This document shows positions 1 to 9,554 of a stretch of 64,000 nucleotides of DNA, one piece after another. The stretch is taken from assembly GCA_902595465.1 (NCBI GenBank), contig CACJQE010000005.1, forward strand, positions 1 to 64,000, in the 5' to 3' direction. Every line of letters begins with the position of its first letter. Positions within the stretch are counted from its first letter, which is position 1. The stretch comes from an uncultured Pelagibacteraceae bacterium. Lineage in GTDB: Bacteria; Pseudomonadota; Alphaproteobacteria; Pelagibacterales; Pelagibacteraceae. The position numbers and the translations under genes were made by a program. Under the pieces are notes generated by a model. It saw only the letters and a program-made list of their open reading frames with translations. It had not been told where the DNA came from and made no database searches.

Positions 1-537
1 GAAGTTAGGTACTTAGGTCATGGTAGAATAGATCTTACTTGGTTAGGATTAGAGAAATCTCAATATCTTCCCGTAAGCTTAGTTTTAATCGCTGTTGTAT
101 ATTTTGTTTTTTGGGTTTTCTTGAATCATAGTCGAACAGGAAAGTGGATTTATGCAATTGGAGGTAACCCAAGTGCAGCAAGAGCTTCAGGAATTAATGT
201 TAATAAAATTTTAATAATTGTTTATTCACTTTGTGGATTTTTATCAGGTATTGGAGCATTAATTTTAGCAGGAAGAACAGACTCTGGTTATCCTAATGCA
301 GGATTACAATCTGAATTGGATGCTATCGCGGCATGTATAATTGGTGGAGCTAGTTTCTTTGGTGGTAGAGGAACTGTTCTTGGAGTTTTCGCCGGAGTAA
401 TGATTATGGGAATTTTAAGAAATGGACTTAATTTGATGGATGTAAGCTCTTTCTGGCAACAAGTATTGATTGGCTCGATCATTGTATTAGCAGTTTACGT
501 AGATGTTTTAAGAAGAGATTTCGGTACGAGAAAATAA
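1..537 (+). CDS. Ribose-type sugar ABC transporter permease (RbsC-like), 5' truncated by window edge
   Basis: Frame 1 is open from base 1 (EVRYLGHGRIDLTWLGLEKSQYLPVSL...) into ORF 121..537; IGGNPSAARASGINV and GRGTVLGVFAGV typical of RbsC/XylH-family permeases. Confidence 0.85.
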   Translation, partial: EVRYLGHGRIDLTWLGLEKSQYLPVSLVLIAVVYFVFWVFLNHSRTGKWIYAIGGNPSAARASGINVNKILIIVYSLCGFLSGIGALILAGRTDSGYPNAGLQSELDAIAACIIGGASFFGGRGTVLGVFAGVMIMGILRNGLNLMDVSSFWQQVLIGSIIVLAVYVDVLRRDFGTRK

Positions 538-565
538 ACACGTCATAGTTGAATAGTTGCTCTCA

Positions 566-580
566 TTAGAGACCCTCTAA
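566..580 (+). promoter_or_regulatory. Short hairpin TTAGAG-ACC-CTCTAA between permease and SBP genes, flanked by direct repeats AGTTGAAT (547-554, 583-590) and followed by a T tract
   Basis: Perfect 6-bp inverted repeat read in sequence. Confidence 0.4.
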
Positions 581-644
581 ACAGTTGAATTTTTTTTAAA
601 AATTTTATTAAATTAAGCTTTAATAATTATTAAAGGGGAAATTT

Positions 645-1577
645 ATGAGAGAACTATCAAGAAAAATTGTTGTTTTAGTATCAGCAATTTTTTTATCGAT
701 AAGCATGATTTCAGCTTCTTTTGCTGATGGTCATGGCAAAAAAATCTTGTTCAGTATTAAAGGTCCTGGGTCTGGAAATCCTTTCTGGGCTTCTGTTACC
801 AAAGGTGCTGAAGAAGAAGCTAAAAAATTAGGTGTTAAGTTAATCTTGGTTGCGCCACCTCAAGAAGGTGATGTTCAAGCACAAATTAACCAAGTGGAAG
901 ACCAACTTGCTAAAGGTGTAGATGCTTTAGCTCTTGCACCAGGAGATCCAAATGCATTTGCTCCAATTGTAGATGACGCTGTCAAAAGTGGTGTTCCAGT
1001 TGTATTCGTAGATACAAAAGGTATCAACGAAGGTGTTACTTTTATTGGAACTAACAACATGAATGGAGCAGAATTAGCTGCTAAATTCATTTGTGACAAA
1101 ACTCCAAAAGGTTCAGATGTTGCAATTTTGACAGGTATAGAGTCTCAATCAACAGCTTTACTAAGAAGAGACGGTGCAATTAAAGGATTTAAAAATTGTG
1201 GTTTAAATATAGTTGCTACTCAAACAGCTGAGTGGGATACTGCAAAAGGTAGATCAGTCACTGAGTCTATCATTTTGAAAAATCCAAACATCAAAGCAAT
1301 ATTTGCTTCAAATGACAATATGGGCTTAGGTGCTATGCAAGCTCTTAAAGATGCAGATATGAATGATGTGGTTGTTGTTGGTTTTGATGCAACTCCAGAT
1401 GCTGCTACAAGTATCTTAAAAGGTGAAATGACTGCAACTATTGCTCAGTTCTCATATAACATGGGTGCTTACGGTGTTAAATATGCACTTGAGCTAGCTA
1501 ATGGTGGAAGTATTGATCCAAACATTGATACTGGAACACAATTAGTAACAAAAGAAAACGCTAACGATTTTAAATAA
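645..1577 (+). CDS. Sugar ABC transporter substrate-binding protein (RbsB-like, periplasmic-binding type I)
   Basis: Signal peptide then KGPGSGNPFWASVTKGAEEEAKKLGV; downstream of RbsC-like permease; GGGGAAA ribosome-binding site. Confidence 0.88.
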   Translation: MRELSRKIVVLVSAIFLSISMISASFADGHGKKILFSIKGPGSGNPFWASVTKGAEEEAKKLGVKLILVAPPQEGDVQAQINQVEDQLAKGVDALALAPGDPNAFAPIVDDAVKSGVPVVFVDTKGINEGVTFIGTNNMNGAELAAKFICDKTPKGSDVAILTGIESQSTALLRRDGAIKGFKNCGLNIVATQTAEWDTAKGRSVTESIILKNPNIKAIFASNDNMGLGAMQALKDADMNDVVVVGFDATPDAATSILKGEMTATIAQFSYNMGAYGVKYALELANGGSIDPNIDTGTQLVTKENANDFK

Positions 1578-1602
1578 TCATTAGAATATAACATTTAAAA
1601 AA

Positions 1603-1634
1603 GGGTGGAATTTTTATTCCACCCTTTTTTTTTT
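1603..1634 (+). terminator. Rho-independent terminator after rbsB-like gene
   Basis: GGGTGGAA-TTTTTA-TTCCACCC followed by T10. Confidence 0.92.
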
Positions 1635-1641
1635 GCTTTTT

Positions 1642-2019
1642 TTAAAGAGTGATTACTTGATCAGGTGGATTTGATCCAAGTGCAGTATATAATTGTGGAA
1701 AGCATCCAGCTACTACACCATCAACCAAACCTTTTGCCTTAACGTCTCCACTTCCGCATTGTTCTAAAGTTCCATCAGCAAAACCTCGTCTAACAGCACA
1801 GGCATCACATACCATTAACAGCATTTTTTTTTCATTAGCAATTTTCGCTAACCTTTCACCTATTGGATCTCTTTTTTTTAAACAAAAAAGGTTGTCATCG
1901 AAAAAAAACATCCCAGCAACATCGACTACGTGTGAGTTTTTTTCCAGTTGTGGCAATATCATTGTCGCAAGTTGAAATGTACTTGCCATGCTTGTTTTAA
2001 ATACATATGCAATTTTCAT
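1642..2019 (-). CDS. DsrE-family protein
   Basis: 125 aa; MKIAYVFKTSMASTFQLATMILPQLE, Cys-containing VCDACAVRRG and GVVAGCFPQLY, DsrE/DsrF-like fold pattern. Confidence 0.6.
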   Translation of the reverse strand: MKIAYVFKTSMASTFQLATMILPQLEKNSHVVDVAGMFFFDDNLFCLKKRDPIGERLAKIANEKKMLLMVCDACAVRRGFADGTLEQCGSGDVKAKGLVDGVVAGCFPQLYTALGSNPPDQVITL

Positions 2020-2194
2020 ATTATCTCCTAGTTTTGTGTTAATATTGTTACGTTATAATATAACAAAATTTATTCTATAATTACATAAAAACAAAGAGGA
2101 ATATTTTCAAAAATTTAATTAAAAAAAGAATTTGGTTAAAAAGTAAATTCAAGTAACATTAGAAATCTTAAAAGTAATATAATATACTTCTATA

Positions 2195-2656
2195 ATGTTA
2201 ATAAATATTAACCCAGTTTTAAGCCCTGATTTACTTTTTCATTTAAGATCAATGGGCCACGGTGAGAAAATAATTCTTGCTGATGCTAATTTTCCCGCAA
2301 ACTCTATGAACAAAAATGTAATACGGCTAGATGGGGTAGATATTAAAAGTGCAGCAAATGCAATTTTATCTGTTTTTCCATTAGATAGTTTTATCGTATC
2401 ACAAGGAGGTTCACCCGCACTTAGGATGGAAGTGGATGATAAACCAGAGGAACTAACTGAAACTCATAAAGAATTTATTGAAGCAGTAAAAAATAATTCT
2501 GGTTCTCAATGGAAAGTTGGATCAATTACAAGACAAAACTTTTATGAAGAAGCAAAAAAAGCATATTGTATTGTAACCACTACAGATGCTAGACCTTTTG
2601 GATGTTTTATTATTACTAAAGGAGTTATTCTTCCTGATGGTAAAGTCTGGTCTTAA
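2195..2656 (+). CDS. RbsD/FucU-family sugar mutarotase
   Basis: LSPDLLFHLRSMGHGEKIILADANFPA motif of FucU/RbsD. Confidence 0.85.
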   Translation: MLININPVLSPDLLFHLRSMGHGEKIILADANFPANSMNKNVIRLDGVDIKSAANAILSVFPLDSFIVSQGGSPALRMEVDDKPEELTETHKEFIEAVKNNSGSQWKVGSITRQNFYEEAKKAYCIVTTTDARPFGCFIITKGVILPDGKVWS

Positions 2657-2660
2657 TTAA

Positions 2661-3575
2661 ATGAAATCTATATGTGTATTCGGAGTATTCGTTGCAGATC
2701 TATGTTTTATTGGTGAAAAAATTCCTGAAGTTGGTCAAACTATTTTAGGAACAAAACACTTAGTAGGACCTGGTGGAAAAGGATCTAACCAAGCCATTGC
2801 TGCAGCAAGACTTGGTGGAAAAATAAGTTTTATTACAAAAGTAGGTGATGATAATAATGCTGAAATGGCATTAAATTTATATAAATCATCTGGAGTTAAT
2901 ACCGATTATATTATTAAAGACATAAATCAATCAACTGGTGTTGCTGGTATTATGATTAATGCTAACACAGGCGATAATGCAATAAACATCATACCTGGAG
3001 CCGCTGGCACTTTAAATAATTCTGATATCGATAATAATCTAAATGCAATTGAAAACTCAGATATATTTTTAACACAATTAGAAACCCCATATGATGTTAC
3101 AAGCTATGCTTTACAAAAAGCTAAAGATACTGGATCAATTACAATTTTAAATCCAGCTCCAGCTTCAAAAATATCTGATAATGACTTTAAAAATATAGAT
3201 TATTTTACACCAAATGAAACTGAAGCTAGTTTTTATTTGGAAAAAAAAATAGAAACACAATCTGAAATAGAAAATGCAGCTAAAGATTTTTTAAAAAAAG
3301 GAGCAAAAAATATCTTAATAACACTAGGCTCTAAAGGAGTTTATTTTTCAAATGGAACTGAAAGTTATTTTGTAGATGCTCATAAATTAAAAGATGATGT
3401 TAAAGATACTACTGGAGCAGGTGATGCATTTAATGGAGCTTTTAGTGTGGCAATAGCAAAATCGTTAAAAATTGTTGATGCATTAAAATTTTCTAATAAA
3501 GTTGCTGGTATTTCTACAACTAAAGAAGGGGCTGCTAATTCAATGCCAAGTATGAACGAAGTAGAAAATTATTAA
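2661..3575 (+). CDS. rbsK: Ribokinase (PfkB family)
   Basis: GPGGKGSNQAIAAARLGG, DTTGAGDAFNGAF PfkB signatures. Confidence 0.88.
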   Translation: MKSICVFGVFVADLCFIGEKIPEVGQTILGTKHLVGPGGKGSNQAIAAARLGGKISFITKVGDDNNAEMALNLYKSSGVNTDYIIKDINQSTGVAGIMINANTGDNAINIIPGAAGTLNNSDIDNNLNAIENSDIFLTQLETPYDVTSYALQKAKDTGSITILNPAPASKISDNDFKNIDYFTPNETEASFYLEKKIETQSEIENAAKDFLKKGAKNILITLGSKGVYFSNGTESYFVDAHKLKDDVKDTTGAGDAFNGAFSVAIAKSLKIVDALKFSNKVAGISTTKEGAANSMPSMNEVENY

Positions 3576-3590
3576 TTACTCAATAATTTT
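3565..3590. terminator. AT-only stem-loop spanning two abutting convergent stop codons (possible weak bidirectional terminator)
   Basis: AAAATTATT-AATTACTC-AATAATTTT, 9-bp perfect inverted repeat. Confidence 0.4.
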
Positions 3591-4751
3591 AAATTCTGAT
3601 TTATATTTATCCGTAACCTTAAGCCCAAGACCTGGAACATTATCATCTAGATCTATCATTCCTTCTATTGGAGCAGGATCTCCTTCAAAAATATAATAAA
3701 ATAGCTCGTTACCAATTTCTACATCGTGAACTGGAAAAAACTCTGAGATAGGACAATTAAAATTCGACATTGTTAAATGATAGTTATGCATTTGACCTGC
3801 ATGTGGAATTACTGGAACTTGATAAGCCTCTGCAAGTGCATTTATTTTCTGAGCGATTGTAAATCCACCAACTCTATTATTATCATATTGAATGTAGCTA
3901 ACTGCTTTGAGGTCTAACAATTGTTTAAAACCAAATAGATTAAATTCATGTTCTCCCCCAGAAATTGGTATAGCGTTCATATTATTCAGTTCCGCATACC
4001 CATGAATATCATCAGCAATAACTGGTTCTTCTAACCATCTTGGATTAAATTTTACCAATTTAGGTATCATTCTTTTAGAATAATCTAGGTTCCAACCCAT
4101 ATAACATTCTAACATTAAGTCAGTATCATCCCCGATTACTTCTCTTACAGCTTCTACAAGTTCAATGTTTTTTCTCATACCTTCAGGTCCATCTTTTGGT
4201 CCCCACCCAAATCTCATTTTAAACATTTTAAAACCTTGTTTTTTATATTTTTCAGCTTCATTTTGTAAATCTTTGATAGGTTGGCTATAAAGTTTTGATG
4301 CATAAACAGGTATCTTTTCTTTTGTTCTACCGCCTAACAATTTAAATACGGGTTTGTTAGTTAACTTTCCTAATATATCCCAAATAGCAATATCAATTGC
4401 AGATATTGCAACCATACCCAAACCTCTTCTTCCCCATGCATGAGTTCTTCTGTACATTTTTTCCCAGATGTAAGCGTAATCAAAAGGATCTTCCCCTATA
4501 ACTAATGGTTTAAGATACTCATCAATAGTTTTTTTTACTAACTGAGGAACAAGAGCTGCATTACCAATTCCAATATGACCATCAACAGTTTCAATTTCAC
4601 AAATTAACCATTCATGAAATCTGAAAGAACCCATGGTATCTGATTTTTCATAAAGTAAATCTGATGCATTTGTACAAAAATTATTTTGTGGAGGAACTGT
4701 TTTACCATTCCATTGATATACTTTTGTTCTTATATCTTTAATTTTAGACAT
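3576..4751 (-). CDS. Enolase-superfamily (mandelate racemase/muconate lactonizing type) sugar-acid dehydratase, RhmD-like
   Basis: [27 protein letters not shown], metal-ligand region LECYMGWN...WLEEP...[14 protein letters not shown]. Confidence 0.8.
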   Translation of the reverse strand: MSKIKDIRTKVYQWNGKTVPPQNNFCTNASDLLYEKSDTMGSFRFHEWLICEIETVDGHIGIGNAALVPQLVKKTIDEYLKPLVIGEDPFDYAYIWEKMYRRTHAWGRRGLGMVAISAIDIAIWDILGKLTNKPVFKLLGGRTKEKIPVYASKLYSQPIKDLQNEAEKYKKQGFKMFKMRFGWGPKDGPEGMRKNIELVEAVREVIGDDTDLMLECYMGWNLDYSKRMIPKLVKFNPRWLEEPVIADDIHGYAELNNMNAIPISGGEHEFNLFGFKQLLDLKAVSYIQYDNNRVGGFTIAQKINALAEAYQVPVIPHAGQMHNYHLTMSNFNCPISEFFPVHDVEIGNELFYYIFEGDPAPIEGMIDLDDNVPGLGLKVTDKYKSEFKIIE

Positions 4752-5744
4752 TTAATTTAAATTTTGAGCCATTCTTAATGCAATTTTAAACGATTGCAAT
4801 GTAGGCTCCAAATTTGCCTGATTTTTTCCAGCAATATCAAATGCAGTTCCATGTGCAGGTGTTGTTATTGGAATTGGAAGACCGCCTTGAACTGTTACCC
4901 CTCTATCAAATCCAAAAGCCTTTAGTCCAGATTGAAGAGCATCATGATACATTCCAACAATGCAATCATGATTTTTATTTTTAAATGCTGTAATGAAAGA
5001 AGTATCACATGGTAAAGGACCATCAGCATTAATACCAAGTTTTTTTGCTTCCTCTATTGCTGGTATTATCTCATCTTGTTCTTCAGTACCAAACTCTGCA
5101 TGGGGGTTTAGAGCTTGTACAGCAACTCTTGGATTTTCTATACCATTTAATTTCATTGCTTCATTAATCAATTTTATAGGCTTCATTATTTTATCTTTCT
5201 TAATGTGCTGTGAAACTTCTTTGATAGGTATATGAGATGTCACTCGAGCAGTCCAAAAATTATCTACAACATTAAATTCACAAAAAAAATTTTTTACGTT
5301 TAACTTATCAGCCATATGATGTAATTCGTCATCAAATTTACATCCACCTAATTTTAAGCTTGTCTTATTAAAAGGACCAAAATTTATAGCATCAATTTTT
5401 TTTTCTTTCGCAAGTTCTAGTGCTAAATTTAATGCATTTAAAACTGTTTCTCCAGATTCTGCAGAGCACTCTGATAAATTGTAATCTTTGTTCCTACCCT
5501 TAGAGATATCTAAAAAATATTTATTTTTTTTTTCAAAATTTATGTCATCAAAATCAGTAACAATTTCTAGGTCTGAATTATTTCCTGAAATTTTATCTCC
5601 AGAATTTAGAATATTTTGTTCTCCAATTACAGTAATGTTCGCATTCGATAGTTCGTTTTGGGTCAAAAGTTTTGATATAAGTTCTGGTCCAATACCTGAT
5701 GGATCTCCAAGCAATAAAGCAATATTTTTTTTCTTATTTGTCAT
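4752..5744 (-). CDS. PdxA-family 4-phosphate dehydrogenase (4-hydroxythreonine-4-P dehydrogenase-like)
   Basis: LLLGDPSGIGPELISKLL, AVQALNPHAEFG, YHDALQSGLKAFGFDRGVTVQGGLPI. Confidence 0.82.
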   Translation of the reverse strand: MTNKKKNIALLLGDPSGIGPELISKLLTQNELSNANITVIGEQNILNSGDKISGNNSDLEIVTDFDDINFEKKNKYFLDISKGRNKDYNLSECSAESGETVLNALNLALELAKEKKIDAINFGPFNKTSLKLGGCKFDDELHHMADKLNVKNFFCEFNVVDNFWTARVTSHIPIKEVSQHIKKDKIMKPIKLINEAMKLNGIENPRVAVQALNPHAEFGTEEQDEIIPAIEEAKKLGINADGPLPCDTSFITAFKNKNHDCIVGMYHDALQSGLKAFGFDRGVTVQGGLPIPITTPAHGTAFDIAGKNQANLEPTLQSFKIALRMAQNLN

Positions 5745-5813
5745 CTTTTTTCTTACTGTTTCTAACAGATTATGATTAAATATTTAAATATAAATTAACT
5801 TAAGAGGGAAATA

Positions 5814-6788
5814 ATGAAAAAAAGCTTTAAACTATTTTTAGCTGCTGCTTTTTTAGTAACTGAATTTTTTGTTGTAGCACTTCCACTTATGATTACATCT
5901 GCAAAAGCAGATGGTCATCCAATACAAGCAATTACTCATGCTGGTTTTGGCGGTGGAACAGATGTTACTACGAGAATGATGTTGTTAAGAGCAAGAAGAG
6001 TTTTAAAACAAGACATGCAATTAGTTAATAAAAAAGGTGGTGGTGGAGCTGCATCTATGGACTATATGATGACACTTCCTGCTGACGGTAATCACACTTT
6101 GACTTGGACTACTGGTCACGCAGTATCAATGGCTTTAGGTAAAACAAAAGTCAAAATAAGTGATATGCAACCGCTAGCTAGAGGAACTGATGATCCTCAA
6201 CTATTTGTTGTTAACTGTAATAATGACATCAAAGATGCTAAGAAATTTATTAGCACGCAAAAATCAAAATCACTAAAATATGGAACAACTCATACTGGTG
6301 GAATTGATGATGTTAGTGCAATTGCATTTACTAAAAAAGGTGGATTAAAAGATCCAACTATTGTTGCTTACAAAGGTGTTGCGCCAATTAAAACTAACCT
6401 AATCAAGGGTGATATTGATGTAGGAGTTTTAAATTTAGGTGAAGCCCTAACTGAAATTAATGAAGGCAAACTTTGTGTTTCAGTTGTATTAGCAAATAAT
6501 AGAATGGCTAAAATAGGAGACTCTCCTACAGCAAAAGAATTAGGGATACCTGTTTCTTTATCTACTGTTAGAGGTTTCGTGACTAAAAAAGGTGCTCCAG
6601 CAGATAGAGTTAAACAACTAGAAGCTGGAATGATGAAAGCTATGAGCCACAACTACTATAAAAATTTCCTAACAGAAATTGGTCTTGATGAGACTAGTGT
6701 TGTAGGTGCAGATGAATGGGGCAAGCAAATGGAAGAAATGCTTGCTGAAATGACAGCTCAACTCAAAGCATTGGGTTACATTAATTAA
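5814..6788 (+). CDS. Tripartite tricarboxylate transporter (TTT) substrate-binding protein, TctC family
   Basis: Signal peptide ending AKA|DGH; TctC/Bug-like; followed by tctB and tctA. Confidence 0.85.
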   Translation: MKKSFKLFLAAAFLVTEFFVVALPLMITSAKADGHPIQAITHAGFGGGTDVTTRMMLLRARRVLKQDMQLVNKKGGGGAASMDYMMTLPADGNHTLTWTTGHAVSMALGKTKVKISDMQPLARGTDDPQLFVVNCNNDIKDAKKFISTQKSKSLKYGTTHTGGIDDVSAIAFTKKGGLKDPTIVAYKGVAPIKTNLIKGDIDVGVLNLGEALTEINEGKLCVSVVLANNRMAKIGDSPTAKELGIPVSLSTVRGFVTKKGAPADRVKQLEAGMMKAMSHNYYKNFLTEIGLDETSVVGADEWGKQMEEMLAEMTAQLKALGYIN

Positions 6789-6806
6789 TAAATTTTGTAC
6801 ATTTAA

Positions 6807-7313
6807 ATGAATGATGTACATAACGAAAAAGGGACAAACAAAAGTTTGTCCCTTTTTTTTAAAAGTTCATTCATTGTATCAGTTGTAATAATAGTAATTT
6901 CTTCAATTCTATTATACTTTACGTTTACTTTTGACATAGTACCTCCTATATTAAATAGAGGTATACAGCCAGCAACATTTCCAAAGGCCCTATTAATTTT
7001 AATTATTGCCCTAACTTTATTAACTTATTTTATTTCTCTTAAAAATCCCTGGAAAAACGAAAAAAAATTACCTAATTCATTTTATATTACTTTGCTTTCA
7101 TTTTTTGTTTTTATAACTGTTTCAAAATTTTTAGATTTCTTTTTAGGCATAGCATTACTTTCAATCATAGTTTCTTACTTTTGGGGAGAAAGAAGAGTTA
7201 CCTATTTGATAATGGTATCAATTATATTTCCTTTAATTGTTTTTATATTTTTTGAAACAATTTTAGGATTACGATTTCCACCTGGAATTATTACAAATCT
7301 TTATTACGGATAA
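6807..7313 (+). CDS. TTT small membrane subunit, TctB family (start uncertain; see hairpin 6826-6860)
   Basis: Four hydrophobic segments, between tctC and tctA. Confidence 0.75.
   Translation: MNDVHNEKGTNKSLSLFFKSSFIVSVVIIVISSILLYFTFTFDIVPPILNRGIQPATFPKALLILIIALTLLTYFISLKNPWKNEKKLPNSFYITLLSFFVFITVSKFLDFFLGIALLSIIVSYFWGERRVTYLIMVSIIFPLIVFIFFETILGLRFPPGIITNLYYG
6826..6860 (+). terminator. Rho-independent terminator located inside the 5' end of the tctB reading frame
   Basis: AAAAA-GGGACAAAC-AAAA-GTTTGTCCC-T8; 9-bp perfect stem, extendable by A/T pairs. Confidence 0.88.
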
Positions 7314-7314
7314 A

Positions 7315-8784
7315 ATGGAAAATTTAGGTTTAATCTTTGCTCCTTTATTTAGCTATAAATTATTAATTGTTTTATTTTTTGGAACAATTTTTGGATTAAT
7401 TCTTGGAGTTCTTCCTGGACTAGGACCAACAACAGGTGGTGCTTTAATATTACCATTTACGATGACGCTAGATCCACTATCTGCAATTGTATTACTAACT
7501 GCAATTTATTGTGCAGGAACTTATGGGGGTGCGATTACCGCAATTTTAATAAATACCCCTGGAACCCCTGCAGCAGCAGCCACATGTTTGGATGGTTACC
7601 CTTTAGCACAAAAAGGAGAAGCCGGAAGAGCTTTAGGTATGGCTACTGTTTCAAGCGTAATTGGTGGAATTGCTAGTGTTATAGTTCTTATATTTTTTGC
7701 TCCTTTACTTGCAAATTTAGCTTACGAATTCGGTCAACCTGAATATTTTGCGCTAGCAATCTTTGGATTAACTATGCTTGCATCAATTGGTGAAGGTAGT
7801 CCTATTAAAAATTTAATTGCTGGTGCTTTTGGAATTCTAATTTCAACTGTTGGTAAAGATTTTATGACATCTATAGATAGGTTTACATTTGGAATTAATG
7901 AATTGACCGAAGGAATTGGTTTTATTCCAGTAGTAGTAGGTTTATTTGCTATTAGTGAAATGTTAACTCAATCTACTTTAATTAATCAAATATTTAATAG
8001 AGTGGCTTTAAAGGCAGTTAAACTTCCATCAATCGATGATTATAAAAAAACTTGGAAAACAATAATTAGATCTAGCGGCATAGGATCATTCATTGGTGTT
8101 TTACCAGCAGAGGGAGGAACTGTTGCATCATTAATTGGATATGCTGAAGCAAAAAGATGGTCAAAAAAACCTGAGGATTTTGGAAAAGGATCAATTGAAG
8201 GAATAGCTGGAGCTGAAGCAGCAAATAATGCTGCTACCGGAGGAGCCATGGTTCCAACGCTAGCTTTAGGTATTCCTGGTAGTGCGACTACAGCAGTAAT
8301 ACTTACAGGATTAATCATACATGGTGTAAGACCGGGTCCAGATTTATTTAGAGAGCAACCTGAGTTTCTTTATGGAATATTTGGATCAATGCTAATTGCA
8401 AATATTTTATTCTTCGTATTAGGATTTTTTGGAGCTAAAATATTTGCAAGAATAACTCTAGTTCCGAATAAATTATTATGGCCGATGATTTTTGCAGTTT
8501 CTGTTTGTGGAACTTATTCTTTAAATCAGTCAATTATTGATGTTTGGTTGATGCTATTATTTGGAGTTATTGGTTTCTTTATGAGAAGATATGGATTTTC
8601 AGTTGTGCCTGTAATTATAGGTTTAATTTTAGGTGAATTGGTAGAGGGAACTTTAAGACAATCGCTTGTTATTTTCGATGGAAACTGGTTAATGTTTCTC
8701 CAAAGACCTATTGCATTAACATTTTTTGTTTTATCTTTAATTGCTTTAAGTTTTCCATTAATAAAGAGAAAGAAAAAAAAATGA
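7315..8784 (+). CDS. TTT large membrane subunit, TctA family
   Basis: GVLPGLGPTTGGALILPFT, TAIYCAGTYGGAITAILINTPGTPAAAAT diagnostic of TctA. Confidence 0.95.
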   Translation: MENLGLIFAPLFSYKLLIVLFFGTIFGLILGVLPGLGPTTGGALILPFTMTLDPLSAIVLLTAIYCAGTYGGAITAILINTPGTPAAAATCLDGYPLAQKGEAGRALGMATVSSVIGGIASVIVLIFFAPLLANLAYEFGQPEYFALAIFGLTMLASIGEGSPIKNLIAGAFGILISTVGKDFMTSIDRFTFGINELTEGIGFIPVVVGLFAISEMLTQSTLINQIFNRVALKAVKLPSIDDYKKTWKTIIRSSGIGSFIGVLPAEGGTVASLIGYAEAKRWSKKPEDFGKGSIEGIAGAEAANNAATGGAMVPTLALGIPGSATTAVILTGLIIHGVRPGPDLFREQPEFLYGIFGSMLIANILFFVLGFFGAKIFARITLVPNKLLWPMIFAVSVCGTYSLNQSIIDVWLMLLFGVIGFFMRRYGFSVVPVIIGLILGELVEGTLRQSLVIFDGNWLMFLQRPIALTFFVLSLIALSFPLIKRKKKK

Positions 8785-9530
8785 TAAAGTTTGATCTAAG
8801 TAACAGAGTTGCAGTTATAACAGGTGGAGCTCAAGGTTTTGGATTTGCAATAGCGGAAAGATTCATTCAATCAGGAGCAAAAGTTGTTATATGGGATATT
8901 GATGAACAAGAAGCAAAGAAAGCTGTTGAAAAAATAAATTCAGAAAGCATAAGTTATAAAATTGTAAATGTATGTAACTTTGAAGAGATTTCTAAAAGCT
9001 TAAAAGATATTGAGACTGAACATAATAAAATAGATATCTTTATAAACAATGCTGGGATAACTGGCATGAACAAAACAGTTGCAGAATATCCTATTGAGGA
9101 ATGGGAAAAAGTAATTCAATTAAATTTAAATGCAGTATTTTACTGTTGCAAAGCAGTTGTTCCTTATTTGGAAAAAAATAATTATGGAAGAATAGTTAAT
9201 ATTGCATCAATTGCTGGAAAAGAAGGCAATCCTAATGCTGGAGCTTATAGCACATCAAAAGCTGGAGTTATTGGTTTAACAAAATCTCTAGGAAAAGAAT
9301 TAGCATTAAAAAATATAGCAGTAAATTGTGTAACACCAGCGGCTGCAAAAACAAGAATATTTGATCAAATGACCGAAGAGCATATAAATTACATGCTTTC
9401 AAAGATTCCAAGAAATAAGTTTGCAAAAGTTAATGAATTGGCTTCTTTAGTAACTTATTTAGCTAGTGAAGAAAACTCTTTTGCAACTGCAGCAGTGTTT
9501 GATCTAAGCGGGGGAAGAGCTACTTATTAA
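8781..9530 (+). CDS. SDR-family dehydrogenase
   Basis: VAVITGGAQGFGFAIAERF, NNAG, S...YSTSKAG catalytic motif. Confidence 0.88.
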   Translation: MIKFDLSNRVAVITGGAQGFGFAIAERFIQSGAKVVIWDIDEQEAKKAVEKINSESISYKIVNVCNFEEISKSLKDIETEHNKIDIFINNAGITGMNKTVAEYPIEEWEKVIQLNLNAVFYCCKAVVPYLEKNNYGRIVNIASIAGKEGNPNAGAYSTSKAGVIGLTKSLGKELALKNIAVNCVTPAAAKTRIFDQMTEEHINYMLSKIPRNKFAKVNELASLVTYLASEENSFATAAVFDLSGGRATY

Positions 9531-9554
9531 TGTATTTAATTTAATATTTTTTTT

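Noticed and set aside
288-482. Antisense ORF 64 aa
   Set aside because: Lies opposite the RbsC-like permease; no family features. The other short antisense ORFs (e.g. 875-1099, 6368-6652, 8040-8318, 11577-11966, 15303-15650, 23287-23538, 59682-60020, 62024-62260) were rejected for the same reason.
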